From Siphonodentalium dalli (taxonomy: Eukaryota > Mollusca > Scaphopoda > Gadilida > Siphonodentaliidae): 64,000 nt of DNA. Positions 63,785 through 64,000 of this stretch are shown here, one piece after another. The notes below the pieces were generated by a model. The model was not told the origin of the DNA. It did not search any database and worked only from the letters and a program-made list of their open reading frames with translations. Numbering within the stretch: position 1 is the stretch's first letter; each line of letters opens with the position of its first letter. The stretch lies in the NCBI GenBank assembly GCA_032622095.1, contig CP136069.1, forward strand, positions 14,802,450 through 14,866,449, read 5' to 3'. Made by a program: the position numbers and the translations under genes.

Positions 63785-64000
63785 GGCCAATGTATTCTCT
63801 TATATATGCGAGGCGACCTATGGTCGACTCGCATATATACGAGAATGCATTGGCCCAGGGCATAACTGTAACCATCACAATGTGATCAATGAACCGGTTC
63901 CAATGATATCCATATTTGTATGGTGTTATTGAGACAGACCGAAGATATTTTAGGCTGTTGAAGCTTTATTTGGGCGTTTTTGGCCGGTTTGTTGGGTAAA
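63785..64000 (+). mobile_element. Copy of the TTAA-flanked MITE right half, cut by window edge
   Basis: The palindrome 63785-63857 (CCAATGTATTCTCTTATATA ... GAGAATGCATTGGCC) is followed by the shoulder GGGCATAACTGTAACCATCA, AATGATATCCATATTTGTAT, AGACAGACCGAAGATATTTT. It then runs to TTGTTGGGTAAA at the last base, the right TIR of the 38.9 kb element. The left half is missing (unrelated sequence before 63775). Confidence 0.85.

Overview
This 64 kb window looks like AT-rich, repeat-dense intergenic DNA from an animal nuclear genome, most likely a mollusc or another marine lophotrochozoan. That placement is an inference. It rests on the mix of transposable elements, the frequent TACATGTA runs, the GGGAGATAACTC motif (near 23.6, 42.8 and 60.5 kb) and the types of dispersed repeat. 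There is no bacterial-style gene organisation, and I recognise no host protein-coding gene, tRNA or rRNA gene. Almost everything identifiable is a transposable element, a fragment of one, or a tandem repeat.

Three retroelements carry the real coding capacity. (1) A non-LTR retrotransposon ORF enters from the left edge (3-2783, +) with the end of an endonuclease domain, a full reverse transcriptase and a C-terminal zinc-knuckle-like motif, then a 3' UTR and a TCTA tail. (2) A second, different non-LTR element (42.83-46.22 kb, +) is 5'-truncated inside its endonuclease; the first 18-19 residues of its open frame come from an unrelated host repeat. (3) A Penelope-like element lies on the minus strand (about 20.89-23.65 kb). 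It has an intact upstream ORF (coiled coil, conserved W-rich segment, basic tail), a decayed reverse transcriptase ORF, and a hammerhead ribozyme with a complete canonical core just upstream. Its two ORFs overlap by 88 nt in the -1 register, with an in-phase T TTT TTA heptamer inside the overlap. A fourth, badly decayed reverse transcriptase C-terminus lies at 34.9-35.7 kb.

Layout: 3-13 kb is a mosaic of non-autonomous DNA elements (inverted-repeat MITEs, a TAA-flanked Harbinger-like element, and a foldback element with minisatellite arms and an orphan ORF). 13-15.4 kb holds two minisatellites, one interrupted by a hAT-like insertion with a perfect 8-bp target duplication. 16-20.9 kb is micro- and minisatellites plus dispersed repeats. 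20.9-23.7 kb is the Penelope-like element. 24-33 kb contains dispersed repeats and a large inverted repeat. 33.8-39.3 kb holds palindromic modules, the reverse transcriptase fragment and a GTT-rich tandem array hit by a TTAA-flanked MITE. 40.7-42.4 kb is a 1.6 kb TIR element, followed by the second non-LTR element. 47.3-48.9 kb is a duplication in which one copy carries a TTAA-flanked MITE and the other keeps the empty site. 50-64 kb is satellite-like tandem repeats (about 190, 122, 155 and 161 bp periods), MITEs and dispersed repeats.

A recurring theme is a palindrome of about 72 bp (GCATTCTCTTATATATGCGAG arms) found at seven loci, often as an inverted pair and inside elements with different terminal repeats. 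It behaves like a portable structural module.
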